A DNA stretch of 39,752 nt from NCBI GenBank assembly GCA_020845855.1, contig JADLEZ010000217.1:1-39752 (forward strand), written 5' to 3'. Position 1 is the stretch's first letter; each line of letters starts with the position of its first letter. The position numbers and the translations under genes are program-made. Under the pieces are notes generated by a model that saw only the letters and a program-made list of their open reading frames with translations, searched no databases and was not told where the DNA came from. This DNA is from Burkholderiales bacterium. Its GTDB lineage: Bacteria > Pseudomonadota > Gammaproteobacteria > Burkholderiales > Casimicrobiaceae. Shown here piece by piece: positions 24,630 to 33,102 of this stretch.

Positions 24630-25685
24630 ATGAGCGACGACGACGCACGAGCCTCCGCTGACACCGGCATCGTGGCGCCGTCGCCGTCTCCTCCGGCGTC
24701 ACGACGCAAGATCGCGCGCCTGACCGTCACTGCCATCGTGGCGATCGCCGCGGCGTTCGCCGGCGTCGCCTACTGGCTGCACGCGCGTGGCTACGCGAGC
24801 ACCGACGACGCGTACGTCAACGCCAACACCGTCGACATCGCCGCGCAAGTGCCGGGGCAGGTCACCGCGATCTACATTCGGGACCAGCAGCACGTCGCGG
24901 CCGGCGATCCGCTGTTCGCCATCGATCCGCGCAGCTACGAGGCAGCGGTGGCCAAGGCCCAAGCGCAGCTCGCGCTCGCGCGCCAGAGCGTGCGCGCGCA
25001 GGAGGCCGAGGTGGCGGTAGCGCGCGCCCAGCTCGCGCAACGGCAAGCAGAGGAAGCCGACGCGGGTCACGTCGACGAGCGAACACAGACGCTGGTGCGC
25101 AGCGGCTTCATCAGCAAGCAAGGTGGCGACAACGCGCACACGCAACTACTGACGGCGCAGGCGGCGGTGCGCGCGGCGCAAGCCACGCTCGCGCAAAAGA
25201 TCGATGCGCTCGGCGCGGCGGGCGACGCCAACGCCGCCGTGCGCGCCGCCGAGGCCACGCTTGCGCAAGCGCGCCTCGACCTCGACCACACCAAGGTGCA
25301 GTCGCCCGCTTCCGGGCACGTGGCCAACCTCTCGTTGCGGCCCGGTGCGACGGTGGCGCCCGGCACGCCGTTGTTCTCGATCGTCAGCGACGACGAATTC
25401 TGGATCGACGCCAACTTCAAGGAGACCGAGCTCGCGCGAGTGCGGCCGGGACAGAAGGCGCGCATCACGGTGGACATGTATCCCGACCACCCGTTCGAGG
25501 GCGTGGTGGAAAGCGTGAGCCCGGGCAGCGGAGCTGCGTTTTCGCTGCTGCCGCCGCAGAACGCCACCGGCAACTGGGTAAAAGTCACCCAACGCGTTCC
25601 GGTTCGGGTGCGGGTGATCCACCCCGACCCCGCGTATGCCTTGCGCATCGGCACCACCGCCACGGTGCGTGTCGCGCTCCGCTGA
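24630..25685 (+). CDS. HlyD/EmrA-type membrane fusion protein
   Basis: Periplasmic adaptor of a drug or small-molecule exporter. The 351-residue protein (ATG at 24630) has a short cytoplasmic N terminus, a transmembrane helix at about residues 33-52 (AIVAIAAAFAGVAYWLHARG), a split lipoyl/barrel-sandwich domain (VPGQVTAIYIRDQQHVAAGDPLFAID, then SPASGHVANLSLRPGATVAPG), long coiled-coil helices rich in AQAQLA between them, and a beta-barrel end with NFKETELARVRPGQ. The in-frame ATG at 24603 is less likely. It is followed after 23 bases by the matching MFS gene. The divergent desulfinase-like gene is unrelated in function as far as visible. Confidence 0.92.
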   Translation: MSDDDARASADTGIVAPSPSPPASRRKIARLTVTAIVAIAAAFAGVAYWLHARGYASTDDAYVNANTVDIAAQVPGQVTAIYIRDQQHVAAGDPLFAIDPRSYEAAVAKAQAQLALARQSVRAQEAEVAVARAQLAQRQAEEADAGHVDERTQTLVRSGFISKQGGDNAHTQLLTAQAAVRAAQATLAQKIDALGAAGDANAAVRAAEATLAQARLDLDHTKVQSPASGHVANLSLRPGATVAPGTPLFSIVSDDEFWIDANFKETELARVRPGQKARITVDMYPDHPFEGVVESVSPGSGAAFSLLPPQNATGNWVKVTQRVPVRVRVIHPDPAYALRIGTTATVRVALR

Positions 25686-25708
25686 TGGCTGTGCCGGACT
25701 GACGGCAG

Positions 25709-27247
25709 ATGGCGCCTGTTCCCGTCGCGTCCGGCGCTCCAGGGACCCCCGCAACGGTCGTCGATTTTGCGCAGCGCCTGCTCATCACCTTCGCGGTGAT
25801 GTCGTCGACGCTGATCCAGATCCTCGACACCACCATCGTCAACGTCGCGCTGCCGCACATGCAAGGTTCGCTGGGGGCGACGCCGGACCAAATCAGCTGG
25901 GTCCTGACCAGCTATCTCGTGTCCTCCGCGATCGTCATGCCGCTGACCGGGTACTTCGCGGACGTGCTCGGCCGCAAGCGCTTTCTGATGATCTGTGTGG
26001 CGGGTTTCGTCGCTGCGTCGGCGATGTGCGGAGTCGCGCAGAACCTGGTGCAGATCGTCGGCTTTCGCCTGGTGCAAGGCGTGTTTGGCGCGGGGCTGGT
26101 GCCGCTGTCGCAGGCGATCATGACCGACTCCTATCCGCCCGAGCAGCGAGGCAGCGCGATGGCGATCTGGGGCCTCGGCGTGATGGTCGGTCCGGTGCTC
26201 GGCCCCACGCTCGGCGGCTGGCTTACCGACGTCGCGAGCTGGCGCTGGACGTTCTACATCAACGTGCCGGTAGGCGCGCTGTCGTTCCTGCTCGCCATGC
26301 GCTTCGTTCCCGAATCCGCCAAGCGGGTGCGGCGGATGGACTGGACGGGACTCGCGCTGCTCGCCTGCGGGATCGCCGGTGTGCAATACGTTCTCGACCG
26401 GGGCAACACCCGGGACTGGTTCTCGGCGGTGGACATCCGCGTTGCCGCGGGCCTTGGCGCGGCGGGCGCTCTCGCCTTCCTGATCTACAGCCTGCGCCTG
26501 GGCCGACGCGCGGTGTTCGACGTGCGCATCTTCGCCGATCGCAACTTCGCCATGTCGTGCCTGCTCATGCTCTCGCTCGGCGTCGGCCTGTTCGGCGGGC
26601 TGGTGATGCAGCCGATACTGCTCGAGAGCCTCCTCGGCTATCCGATCTTCACCACGGGCCTTTTGATGGCGCCGCGCGGCCTCGCCACGGCGGTGGCGAT
26701 GATCGTCGTCGGCCGCCTGGTCGATCGCGTCGACACGCGCTACCTGGTCGGCGCCGGGGCGCTCCTGTGCACGATCGGCTCGTTCGCGATGACTCGCTAT
26801 TCGCTCGACATCGACGTCTTCTGGATCATCTGGCCCATCCTGTTCCAGGGCCTGGGACTGGGGCTCATTTTCGTGCCGCTCGCCACCATCGCCTATGCCA
26901 CGCTGCCGCGCACGCAAACGGCGGAAGCAGCGGGCATATTCAGCCTGGTGCGCACCATCGGCGCGGCGATCGGCATCGCGGTGGTCGTCACGCTGTTGAC
27001 GCGGCAGACGCAGGTCGCGTGGAACGAGGTCGGCGGCAACGTCACGCGCTTCAACCACGCGCTCGTCGAGTACTTGCGGCCGCTGCACTCGAGCCCCACC
27101 GATCCGCAGGCGCTGGCGATCGTCGCGCGCGAGGTCGGCCGGCAGGCGATGATGGTGGCGATGGTCGACGTGTTCTACTTCATCGCGTGGTCGTTCGTGG
27201 CGATGCTGCCGCTGGTGTTGTTGCTGCGCAAACGAACAGTTCCGTAA
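25709..27247 (+). CDS. DHA2-family MFS exporter, EmrB type
   Basis: A 512-residue inner-membrane proton antiporter with about 14 transmembrane helices. Family motifs are LDTTIVNVALPHM in helix 1, SWVLTSYLVSSAIVMPLTGY, DVLGRKRFL (motif A), RLVQGVFGAG, and GPVLGPTLGG (motif C, typical of exporters). It forms an EmrAB-like pump with the fusion protein 23 bases upstream, and in gammaproteobacteria such pumps export drugs or uncouplers with TolC. No TolC-like or MarR gene is adjacent. Length is standard. Confidence 0.93.
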   Translation: MAPVPVASGAPGTPATVVDFAQRLLITFAVMSSTLIQILDTTIVNVALPHMQGSLGATPDQISWVLTSYLVSSAIVMPLTGYFADVLGRKRFLMICVAGFVAASAMCGVAQNLVQIVGFRLVQGVFGAGLVPLSQAIMTDSYPPEQRGSAMAIWGLGVMVGPVLGPTLGGWLTDVASWRWTFYINVPVGALSFLLAMRFVPESAKRVRRMDWTGLALLACGIAGVQYVLDRGNTRDWFSAVDIRVAAGLGAAGALAFLIYSLRLGRRAVFDVRIFADRNFAMSCLLMLSLGVGLFGGLVMQPILLESLLGYPIFTTGLLMAPRGLATAVAMIVVGRLVDRVDTRYLVGAGALLCTIGSFAMTRYSLDIDVFWIIWPILFQGLGLGLIFVPLATIAYATLPRTQTAEAAGIFSLVRTIGAAIGIAVVVTLLTRQTQVAWNEVGGNVTRFNHALVEYLRPLHSSPTDPQALAIVAREVGRQAMMVAMVDVFYFIAWSFVAMLPLVLLLRKRTVP

Positions 27248-27428
27248 GCGACGCCCGGGACTTGTTCGCCTTGAACATCGCGCGCATGGCGCAGCACCGT
27301 CAAGCCCATTGGCGTCTCGCCAGCGCCGAGCGGCCGGTTTCGCGCGCCCTCGGTCGTTGCCGATTGCGTCACGAGATCATGGCGTTCCTGCGCGGCGACG
27401 TGGCCGTGAAGCGAACCCGCGCGGCGAA

Positions 27429-27445
27429 GGCCACCCCACGTGGCC
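27429..27445. terminator. Stem-loop in the convergent gap after the MFS gene
   Basis: Perfect arms GGCCAC and GTGGCC flank a 5-base loop, 21 bases past the amidohydrolase stop in its direction. There is no T-run. Otherwise 27248-27466 contains nothing that I can assign. Confidence 0.3.
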
Positions 27446-27466
27446 GGCGCTGGCAGCCAGGAACGC

Positions 27467-28885
27467 CTACGCCACGCGCGGCCAGAGGCCGGGCTGGGGC
27501 ATGTCGAGGCGGCGGAGCATGCGTTGCACGGACGTACGCGCATCGGTGAGGATCACGTCGAAGTCCGCCTGGGTTGGCTCGCCTGCCTCGAGAACGATGC
27601 GGCCGTTGACCAGCACCGTGTCCGCGGTCGCGCCGTGGCCGACGGAGACGAGTTGATGCGCGGGGTCGACGCCCGGCCCCATCTCGGCGACATCGGGCCG
27701 CCGCACGACGATATCGGCACGCTTGCCTGCTTCGATGCTGCCGAGGAGATCGGCGAGGCCGACGGCGCGGGCACCGCCGAGCGTCAGCATGTCGAGCACG
27801 TCCTCGGATACGGTCGAGTATCCCGCCTCCGCCGCCAGATGCAGCGCCAGGAAGCCTGAATCGCCGGCGGAGCACTGCCGCGCCGAATCCGTGCCGAGCG
27901 CCACGTTGCCGCCGCGCTGCTTCATCTCCGGCAGGCGTGTCCGCTGCCGCAGCGGCGTGCCGCGCGACATGTAGGCGAGCGGGCACCACACCATCGACGT
28001 CCCTGTCGAAAGGATCGGCTGCACCTCATCCTCTCGAATCAGGTTCATATGTACGAAGGTCGTGTTCGGGCCGAGGATGCCCAGGTCGGCGAGATAGACG
28101 AAGCGCGACTTTTGCCAGTGCCGCTCCATCGCCAAGGCGAGGTCGATGTCGTACCCGATATGGCTGTTGAGCACGACGCCGCTGCGGTCGGCCAGCGCCT
28201 TCGCCGCGCGCAGCAATTCGTCCGACGCAGTGCCCTCGCCATAGAGCGCCACGTGTCCATGCAGGATCCCGTCCTTATCGCGATTGCGGAAGAGCTGGCC
28301 GCCAAGCGCCTTCAGGCAACGGTCGCGTTCGGGCGGCACGCGCGCGAACAGGCTGTCGCTCGCGAGCCCCGGAATGGCGCGCATCAGCTCCGTCTCGTCC
28401 CACAGATACGGATCGGCGAGGCTGCAGCGCACGCCGACCGCGGTCGTCGCCGCGGCGACGGCGTCGGGTTCGAAGGCGCTGCCCGGCTCCATGAACGTCG
28501 TCACGCCGTGGCGGAGCATCTCGACGCAGGCGAGCGCTGCCGCGGCGCGCTCGTCCTCCGGCGTAAGCGCGGCCTTCCAGTCGGCGTATTTGGGCCCGCT
28601 TCCCGCGCCCTTGCTCGCATCGCCGCGGAAGAAGCCGCGGCAGGTCTGCGCGTTGACGTGGAGATGGGCGTCGACATAGCCGGGATGAACGATACCGCCG
28701 CGCGCATCGATCGTCGACCGGGCGCGGAATTGCTGCGCGATCTCCGCCTGCGGCCCGACCGCGACGATGGTATGGCCGACGACCGCGACGGCCCCGGGAG
28801 ACACAATTGTGTGATTCACGTCCATCGTCAGGACGCATGCATTGGTCAGCAGGACGTCGCAGTCGCGCGGCTTCGCAATCGTCAT
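27467..28885 (-). CDS. Amidohydrolase superfamily protein (TrzA/AtzA-like)
   Basis: A 472-residue metal-dependent hydrolase of the cyclic-amidine/aminohydrolase type. Metal ligands are H74 and H76 in VDAHLHV, a His in NSHIGYD near 237, a His in FVHMNLI near 276, and an Asp in LGTDSA near 325. The N- and C-terminal strands form the usual composite beta-sandwich (DVLLTNACVLTMD; VLVNGRIVLEAGEP). Related enzymes deaminate or dechlorinate guanine, S-adenosylhomocysteine or triazines. GAGGAGG precedes the ATG at 28885, and the longer open frame upstream is rejected because it crosses the enolase-family gene. It lies 17 bases after that gene in one operon, divergent from the FadR regulator, so it probably acts on a nitrogen heterocycle or amide taken up by the nearby ABC importer. 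Confidence 0.92.
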   Translation of the reverse strand: MTIAKPRDCDVLLTNACVLTMDVNHTIVSPGAVAVVGHTIVAVGPQAEIAQQFRARSTIDARGGIVHPGYVDAHLHVNAQTCRGFFRGDASKGAGSGPKYADWKAALTPEDERAAAALACVEMLRHGVTTFMEPGSAFEPDAVAAATTAVGVRCSLADPYLWDETELMRAIPGLASDSLFARVPPERDRCLKALGGQLFRNRDKDGILHGHVALYGEGTASDELLRAAKALADRSGVVLNSHIGYDIDLALAMERHWQKSRFVYLADLGILGPNTTFVHMNLIREDEVQPILSTGTSMVWCPLAYMSRGTPLRQRTRLPEMKQRGGNVALGTDSARQCSAGDSGFLALHLAAEAGYSTVSEDVLDMLTLGGARAVGLADLLGSIEAGKRADIVVRRPDVAEMGPGVDPAHQLVSVGHGATADTVLVNGRIVLEAGEPTQADFDVILTDARTSVQRMLRRLDMPQPGLWPRVA

Positions 28886-28902
28886 GTCGCTTGCCTCCTC
28901 GC

Positions 28903-30033
28903 TCAGGCGCTCGACGTGGCCGGACCCTGACGGCTCCAGCGCTCGAGCACCGCCATGTCCACTTCGACCCCCAGGCCCGGCCCTTCCGGCGGATAGGCAT
29001 AGCCGTCCTCGATGCGCAGCGGCTTGGTCAGCAGGTCCTCGGCGTGATAGAGCACGCCGCAGGTGTCGCTGTCGGGTCCGAGATTGGTCATCGCCACGCC
29101 GAGATGGATCTGCGCCGCGGTGCCGATGCCGAACTCGGGCATGCTGCCGATCATGCAGGGCAGTCCGGCTGCCTCGAACATCGCGAAGATGCGCGAGGCG
29201 TTGAGCAGGCCGCCCGCCTCGGTCACGTAGACGTTGCCGATGTCGGCAGCGCCGCGGCGGATAACCTCCAGGGCGCTGCGCGGGTTGCGCACGCTCTCGT
29301 CCGCCATCAGCGGCACGTTGATCGCGCGCCGCACCTCCGCCATGCCGTCGAGATCGTGGGCCGGCAACGGCTGCTCGACCAGCTCGAGATTCCACGGCTC
29401 CATGGCGCGGATCATGCGGATCGCATGGCGGGCAGTGGGCCAGCCCATGTTGCCGTCGACGCGCAGCTTGACACCCGGGCCGATCGCCTGGCGGACCGCC
29501 CGCACACCTTCGATGTCGCTTTCGGCGTCGCTGCTGCCGACCTTGACCTTGATCGTGCGGTGGCCGGCACGCACACGTTCGACCGCGTACTCCGCCATCT
29601 GGTCCGGTTTGCCGAACGGCACCGAGTAGCTGAGCGGAATCCGGTCGCGCACTCGGCCACCGAGCAGGCTATAGACGGGCGCGTTCAGCGCCTTGCCGAG
29701 AATGTCCCACAAGGCCATCTCGATCCCGGCCTTGCCTTCTTCGACGCCGTCGAGCGCCTGATCCATCCTGCGCAGCAGATGCGTGATGCGGCGCGGATCT
29801 TCGCCGATCACCGCCGGCACCAGCGCATGCTCCACATCGTGATGCAGCAGGCGGCCACGCCGCTTGAAGACGGAATCGACCTCGCCGACCCCGGTGATGC
29901 CCTGGTCCGTCTCGACGAAGACGATCGCGTAGTCGGAAATCGCCGCCGGCCCCAGCGCCGTGGTGTGCACGCCGCCATAGGCTTTGCGCCGGGGGCACCA
30001 GACCGGCACCAGACGAACCCGCGTGATCTTCAT
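28903..30033 (-). CDS. Mandelate racemase/muconate lactonizing enzyme family protein
   Basis: A 376-residue enolase-superfamily enzyme (ATG at 30033, AGGAA upstream). The N-terminal capping domain is followed by the barrel with the KxK motif IKVKVG on strand 2, and metal ligands D in RVDGN, E in LVEQPLP and D in MADES. The strand-6 motif reads NVYVTEAGG. In muconate lactonizing enzymes and dipeptide epimerases a catalytic Lys stands where Tyr is found here (compare NIKxxxxGG), so the second acid/base is altered. Reaction unknown: racemisation, epimerisation or dehydration are possible. It is divergent from the regulator gene and the first of two genes, with the amidohydrolase after it. Confidence 0.91.
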   Translation of the reverse strand: MKITRVRLVPVWCPRRKAYGGVHTTALGPAAISDYAIVFVETDQGITGVGEVDSVFKRRGRLLHHDVEHALVPAVIGEDPRRITHLLRRMDQALDGVEEGKAGIEMALWDILGKALNAPVYSLLGGRVRDRIPLSYSVPFGKPDQMAEYAVERVRAGHRTIKVKVGSSDAESDIEGVRAVRQAIGPGVKLRVDGNMGWPTARHAIRMIRAMEPWNLELVEQPLPAHDLDGMAEVRRAINVPLMADESVRNPRSALEVIRRGAADIGNVYVTEAGGLLNASRIFAMFEAAGLPCMIGSMPEFGIGTAAQIHLGVAMTNLGPDSDTCGVLYHAEDLLTKPLRIEDGYAYPPEGPGLGVEVDMAVLERWSRQGPATSSA

Positions 30034-30060
30034 GGGCGTTTCCTGGAAGGCATCTTGTCG

Positions 30061-30089
30061 TTGACGAAGAGTTCGGAACACTCTAACAT
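30061..30089 (+). promoter_or_regulatory. Promoter with palindrome between -35 and -10
   Basis: TTGACG (30061-30066) and TAACAT (30084-30089) are 17 bases apart. In the spacer sits AGAGTTC-G-GAACACT (30068-30082), palindromic at 6 of 7 arm positions. It is well placed for repression by the FadR-type protein encoded 26 bases downstream, possibly also acting on the divergent enzyme genes. Confidence 0.5.
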
Positions 30090-30114
30090 CCGATCATCCA
30101 CTGAGCAAGAGACA

Positions 30115-30864
30115 ATGACCAACGCTTGGCCCATGCCCTCCGTGCAGTCGCTGCCCGACCAGGTGGCGCAGGTGATCCTCGAGCGCATCGCCACCGGTCA
30201 ATTGCGGTCCGGCAATCGCCTGCCCTCGCAGCGCGAGCTTGCTCAGTCGATGGGCGTCGGCCTCGCGGTCATCCGCGAGGCCGTACAGCGCCTGACGGCG
30301 CTCAACGTGGTCGAAGCTACGCACGGCAGCGGCATGACCGTGCTGCCATTCCGTTGGATGCCTCTGATCTACGACCCTTCGCTGTTCCAGCTCGCCGTGC
30401 AGCGCATCGGGGTGCGCGACCTGTGGGAAGCGCGCCGCCTGCTCGAAGGTCAGGTCATCCGCCTCGCAGCCGAGCGCGCCACGGCGGCTAACCTGCGGGC
30501 CATGCGCGAGGTGCTCGAGCGCGCCGACCCGCCGCCGCTGGACTACGAGGCGAGCCAGCGGCTGAACCGCGAGTTTCATCTGGCCATGGCCAAGGCCGGG
30601 CAGAACGCTGTGCTGGAGGATCTGGTGGCGCCCCTGCTCGACGTGAGGTTCGACGACACGTCGCACCGCTTCAGCGCCGAGCATGCGCGCAAGACCTGGC
30701 AGGCGCACCAGAGGATCTATGATGCCATCGCCGCGCGTGACCTCACCGCGGCCGATCGAGCGATCAGGAAGCATTTCGAAGTCGGCCCGATCGCGGCGGA
30801 CGAAATCGAGGCGCGCGGGCGCGCCATCTCCGCCGCGCGCGGCACCGCCGCCGAACCGCAATAG
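30115..30864 (+). CDS. GntR-family regulator, FadR/FCD type
   Basis: A 249-residue transcription factor. The N-terminal winged helix (about residues 10-75) reads LPDQVAQVILERIATGQL, then LPSQRELAQSMGVG, VIREAVQRLTALNVVEATHGSG, given by its landmarks. The C-terminal helical FCD domain (about 95-230) has the metal- and ligand-site histidines in REFHLAMAKAG, WQAHQRIYDAI and IRKHFE. ATG 30115 is the only start that begins at the DNA-binding domain. Upstream sequence in the same frame belongs to the divergent gene. It is 15 bases before the importer genes and divergent from the enolase/amidohydrolase pair, so it is the likely local switch for the cluster. Confidence 0.92.
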   Translation: MTNAWPMPSVQSLPDQVAQVILERIATGQLRSGNRLPSQRELAQSMGVGLAVIREAVQRLTALNVVEATHGSGMTVLPFRWMPLIYDPSLFQLAVQRIGVRDLWEARRLLEGQVIRLAAERATAANLRAMREVLERADPPPLDYEASQRLNREFHLAMAKAGQNAVLEDLVAPLLDVRFDDTSHRFSAEHARKTWQAHQRIYDAIAARDLTAADRAIRKHFEVGPIAADEIEARGRAISAARGTAAEPQ

Positions 30865-30879
30865 CGGCGCCCCCGACCC

Positions 30880-31545
30880 ATGCTGCACTTCGACGCCGTC
30901 ATCAGCGACCTCCCGACGCTGCTATGGGGCGTCCCGCTCACCCTCGGCCTGACAGTCGTCGCGTTCGTGGTCGGGACCGTGGCGGCATTGCCGATCGCAC
31001 TGGCGCGGCTGCAGCGCATCCCCGGCGTGAGTGCGGCGGCATTGGCGTGGATCGAGTTCTTCCGCACTACGCCGCCGCTGATGCACATCGTCTGGGCTTA
31101 CTACGCGCTGCCGGTCGTCGCCAACATCCGACTCGATGCGTTCACGGTGGTCGCCGGCGCGCTCGCCTGCAGCACCAGCGCGCAGATGGCAGAGATCTTC
31201 CGCGGCGGCATCCTGGCCGTACCGCGCGGCCAGTGGGATGCGAGCCAGATGCTCGGCCTGTCGCCGTGGCAGCGCCTGTGGTGGGTCGTGCTGCCGCAAA
31301 CCCTGCGCCTGATCCTGGCGCCGTCCTGCAACACGCTGGTCAGCCTGCTGAAGCAATCCTCGCTCGCCGCAGTGATTGCGCTGCCCGAGATCATGAACCG
31401 CGGCTGGAGCCTCGCGTCGGAGAACTTCCGGCCGATCGAGGTGCTGACCCTCGTGGCGCTGATCTACTTCTGCCTTACGTGGCCGCTGGTGCTGCTGGCT
31501 TCGGCGCTGGAGCGCCGCAGCAGCCTGGCGTTTCAGAGCGACTAG
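30880..31545 (+). CDS. Polar amino acid ABC importer permease (His/Glu/Gln type)
   Basis: A 221-residue inner-membrane permease of the HisM/GlnP class. It has about five transmembrane helices beginning LLWGVPLTLGLTVVAFVVG, the family motif [21 protein letters not shown] near residue 48, and the EAA loop ASQMLGLSPWQRLWWVVLPQTLRL near 120, shown by its landmarks G, LPQ and R. It forms a heterodimer with the product at 32437. No clear ribosome site precedes the ATG, fitting coupling to the regulator gene 15 bases upstream. Confidence 0.91.
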   Translation: MLHFDAVISDLPTLLWGVPLTLGLTVVAFVVGTVAALPIALARLQRIPGVSAAALAWIEFFRTTPPLMHIVWAYYALPVVANIRLDAFTVVAGALACSTSAQMAEIFRGGILAVPRGQWDASQMLGLSPWQRLWWVVLPQTLRLILAPSCNTLVSLLKQSSLAAVIALPEIMNRGWSLASENFRPIEVLTLVALIYFCLTWPLVLLASALERRSSLAFQSD

Positions 31546-31585
31546 GCGCCACTCGTCCGGCGCCGATAACGGCGGGCATGCCCGC
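31545..31585 (+). promoter_or_regulatory. Two stacked hairpins before the binding-protein gene
   Basis: GGCGCC-N8-GGCGCC (31545-31564) and the perfect 14-base palindrome GCGGGCATGCCCGC (31572-31585) lie between permease and binding-protein genes, the second ending 5 bases before the AGGAGG site. Such intercistronic structures often protect transcript segments and raise binding-protein levels relative to permeases. Confidence 0.5.
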
Positions 31586-31602
31586 ACAACAGGAGGATGA
31601 CG

Positions 31603-32418
31603 ATGAGACGAAACCTGACAGCGCTTTGGGGTGCGATGGCGATCTTCGTGGTCGCGGCGGCCCCTGCCATGGCGCAGAGCGTGCTGGACGACATCAAGCA
31701 GCGCGGCGAGCTGCGCGTCGCCGGCGTCCTCTACCGGCCGCTGATCTCGCCACGGCCGAACGGCGAATATGTCGGCGTCGACGTGGAGGTCATGAAGAAG
31801 ATGGCGGCCGACCTGAAGGTCAAGCTGAACATCATCAACTCCGAATGGTCGACCGCCGTCGCCGGCATCGAGACCAAGAAATGGGACATCGTCCCGGCGC
31901 TGTGCATCACCGACAAGCGCAAGGAAGTCGTCGATTTCAGCCCGAGCTACATCACGATCGGCGCTACCCTGACCACACTCGCGTCCAATCCCAAGGGCCT
32001 CACGTCGGTCGAGGCGTTCAACCGGCCCGAAGTCGTGTTCGCGGTGCCGTCGGGCTCGTGGTCGGAATCGGTCGCCAAGGAAGTGGCGCCGAAGGCGACC
32101 CTGAAGGGCTTCGGCCAGTCCACTTCGGCCGACCTCATCCAGGAAGTCGTCGCCGGCCGCGCTGACGCGGTGGTGCTCGACACGCCGATCCAGACGACGG
32201 TGGCGCTGGCCTCGTTCGGCGACAAGCTGCGGATCGTGCCGGGCCACAACAAGCCGCTCGACGTGCGCGCCTGCAAGGTCGGCTACGCCTATCTTAAGGG
32301 CGACAAGAAGATGGCCGAGTATGTCGATGGCTTCATCCAGAAGCTTCGCAGCTCGGGAGAGCTCGACGCGCTGACCAAGCGATTCATGACCGCCGACCAG
32401 ATCAAGGCGACCAACTGA
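31603..32418 (+). CDS. Polar amino acid ABC importer periplasmic binding protein
   Basis: A 271-residue binding protein of the HisJ/GlnH class (SBP_bac_3). The signal peptide MRRNLTALWGAMAIFVVAAAPAMA is cleaved before QSVLDDIK. Mature landmarks are IKQRGELRVAGV, GVDVEVMKKMA, TDKRKEVVDFSPSY (Arg normally binding the substrate carboxylate), and ADAVVLDTP. The ATG at 31603 is chosen because AGGAGG is 6 bases upstream, while the ATG at 31597 would touch it. Placement between two permease genes, with hairpins before it, fits high expression. The ligand is probably an amino acid or an amino-acid-like catabolite related to the cluster's enzymes. Confidence 0.92.
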   Translation: MRRNLTALWGAMAIFVVAAAPAMAQSVLDDIKQRGELRVAGVLYRPLISPRPNGEYVGVDVEVMKKMAADLKVKLNIINSEWSTAVAGIETKKWDIVPALCITDKRKEVVDFSPSYITIGATLTTLASNPKGLTSVEAFNRPEVVFAVPSGSWSESVAKEVAPKATLKGFGQSTSADLIQEVVAGRADAVVLDTPIQTTVALASFGDKLRIVPGHNKPLDVRACKVGYAYLKGDKKMAEYVDGFIQKLRSSGELDALTKRFMTADQIKATN

Positions 32419-32436
32419 CGGGCGGGAGTGAGGGCC

Positions 32437-33102
32437 GTGGGTGAGCTTCAGTTCGGCAGCGTCGTCCAATACCTGCCTGACCTGATCGACGGCGCCTGGC
32501 GGACGCTTTGGCTGAGCGTGACAAGCCTGAGCCTGGGCCTCGTGCTCGGGCTCCTGCTCGCCCTCGCCCGCGCCTCGAAGCGCTGGTTCATCGACTGGCC
32601 GGCCTACGCCTATATCGAGTTCTTCCGTACGACGCCGCCGCTGGTGCAGATCGTGTGGCTCTACTACGGGCTGCCGGGCCTGTTCGGTGTCGACCTCGGC
32701 GCTTTCGGCGCCGCGGCGGTGGCGCTCGGCCTGAACATCGCCGCTTTCTTCGCCGAGATCTTTCGCGCCGGCATTCTCGGCGTCGACCGCACGCAGTGGC
32801 AGGCGGCACGCGTGCTTGGCCTCGACTGGGTCGATACGCTGCGCTTCGTCGTCTTGCCGCAGGCGGCACGCAAAGTCCTGCCACCGACCGGATCGACGGT
32901 GATCTACCTCATCAAGGGAACCGCCCTCGCCTCTGCCATCGGTGCGCCGGAGCTCCTGCGCGTGGGACAACTCGTCGCCAACGAGACGTTCCGTCCGGTC
33001 GAGACGCTGACCATTGTCGCCGCCGCCTATTTCGTCCTGACCTACCCGATCGCGCTCGCCTTCCACTTCTTCGAGCGTCGCCTCGCCGCCGGCCGCGCGT
33101 GA
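32437..33102 (+). CDS. Polar amino acid ABC importer permease, second subunit
   Basis: A permease of about 221 residues in the same class as its partner at 30880. It contains [20 protein letters not shown], the motif [22 protein letters not shown] and an EAA loop [20 protein letters not shown], quoted by landmarks [10 protein letters not shown] and RFVVLPQA. The start is a GTG: 32437 has GGGAG with an 8-base spacer, while GTG 32428 is nearly touching the same motif, so the former is favoured. The stop overlaps the ATPase GTG start by four bases (GTGA). Confidence 0.9.
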   Translation: MGELQFGSVVQYLPDLIDGAWRTLWLSVTSLSLGLVLGLLLALARASKRWFIDWPAYAYIEFFRTTPPLVQIVWLYYGLPGLFGVDLGAFGAAAVALGLNIAAFFAEIFRAGILGVDRTQWQAARVLGLDWVDTLRFVVLPQAARKVLPPTGSTVIYLIKGTALASAIGAPELLRVGQLVANETFRPVETLTIVAAAYFVLTYPIALAFHFFERRLAAGRA

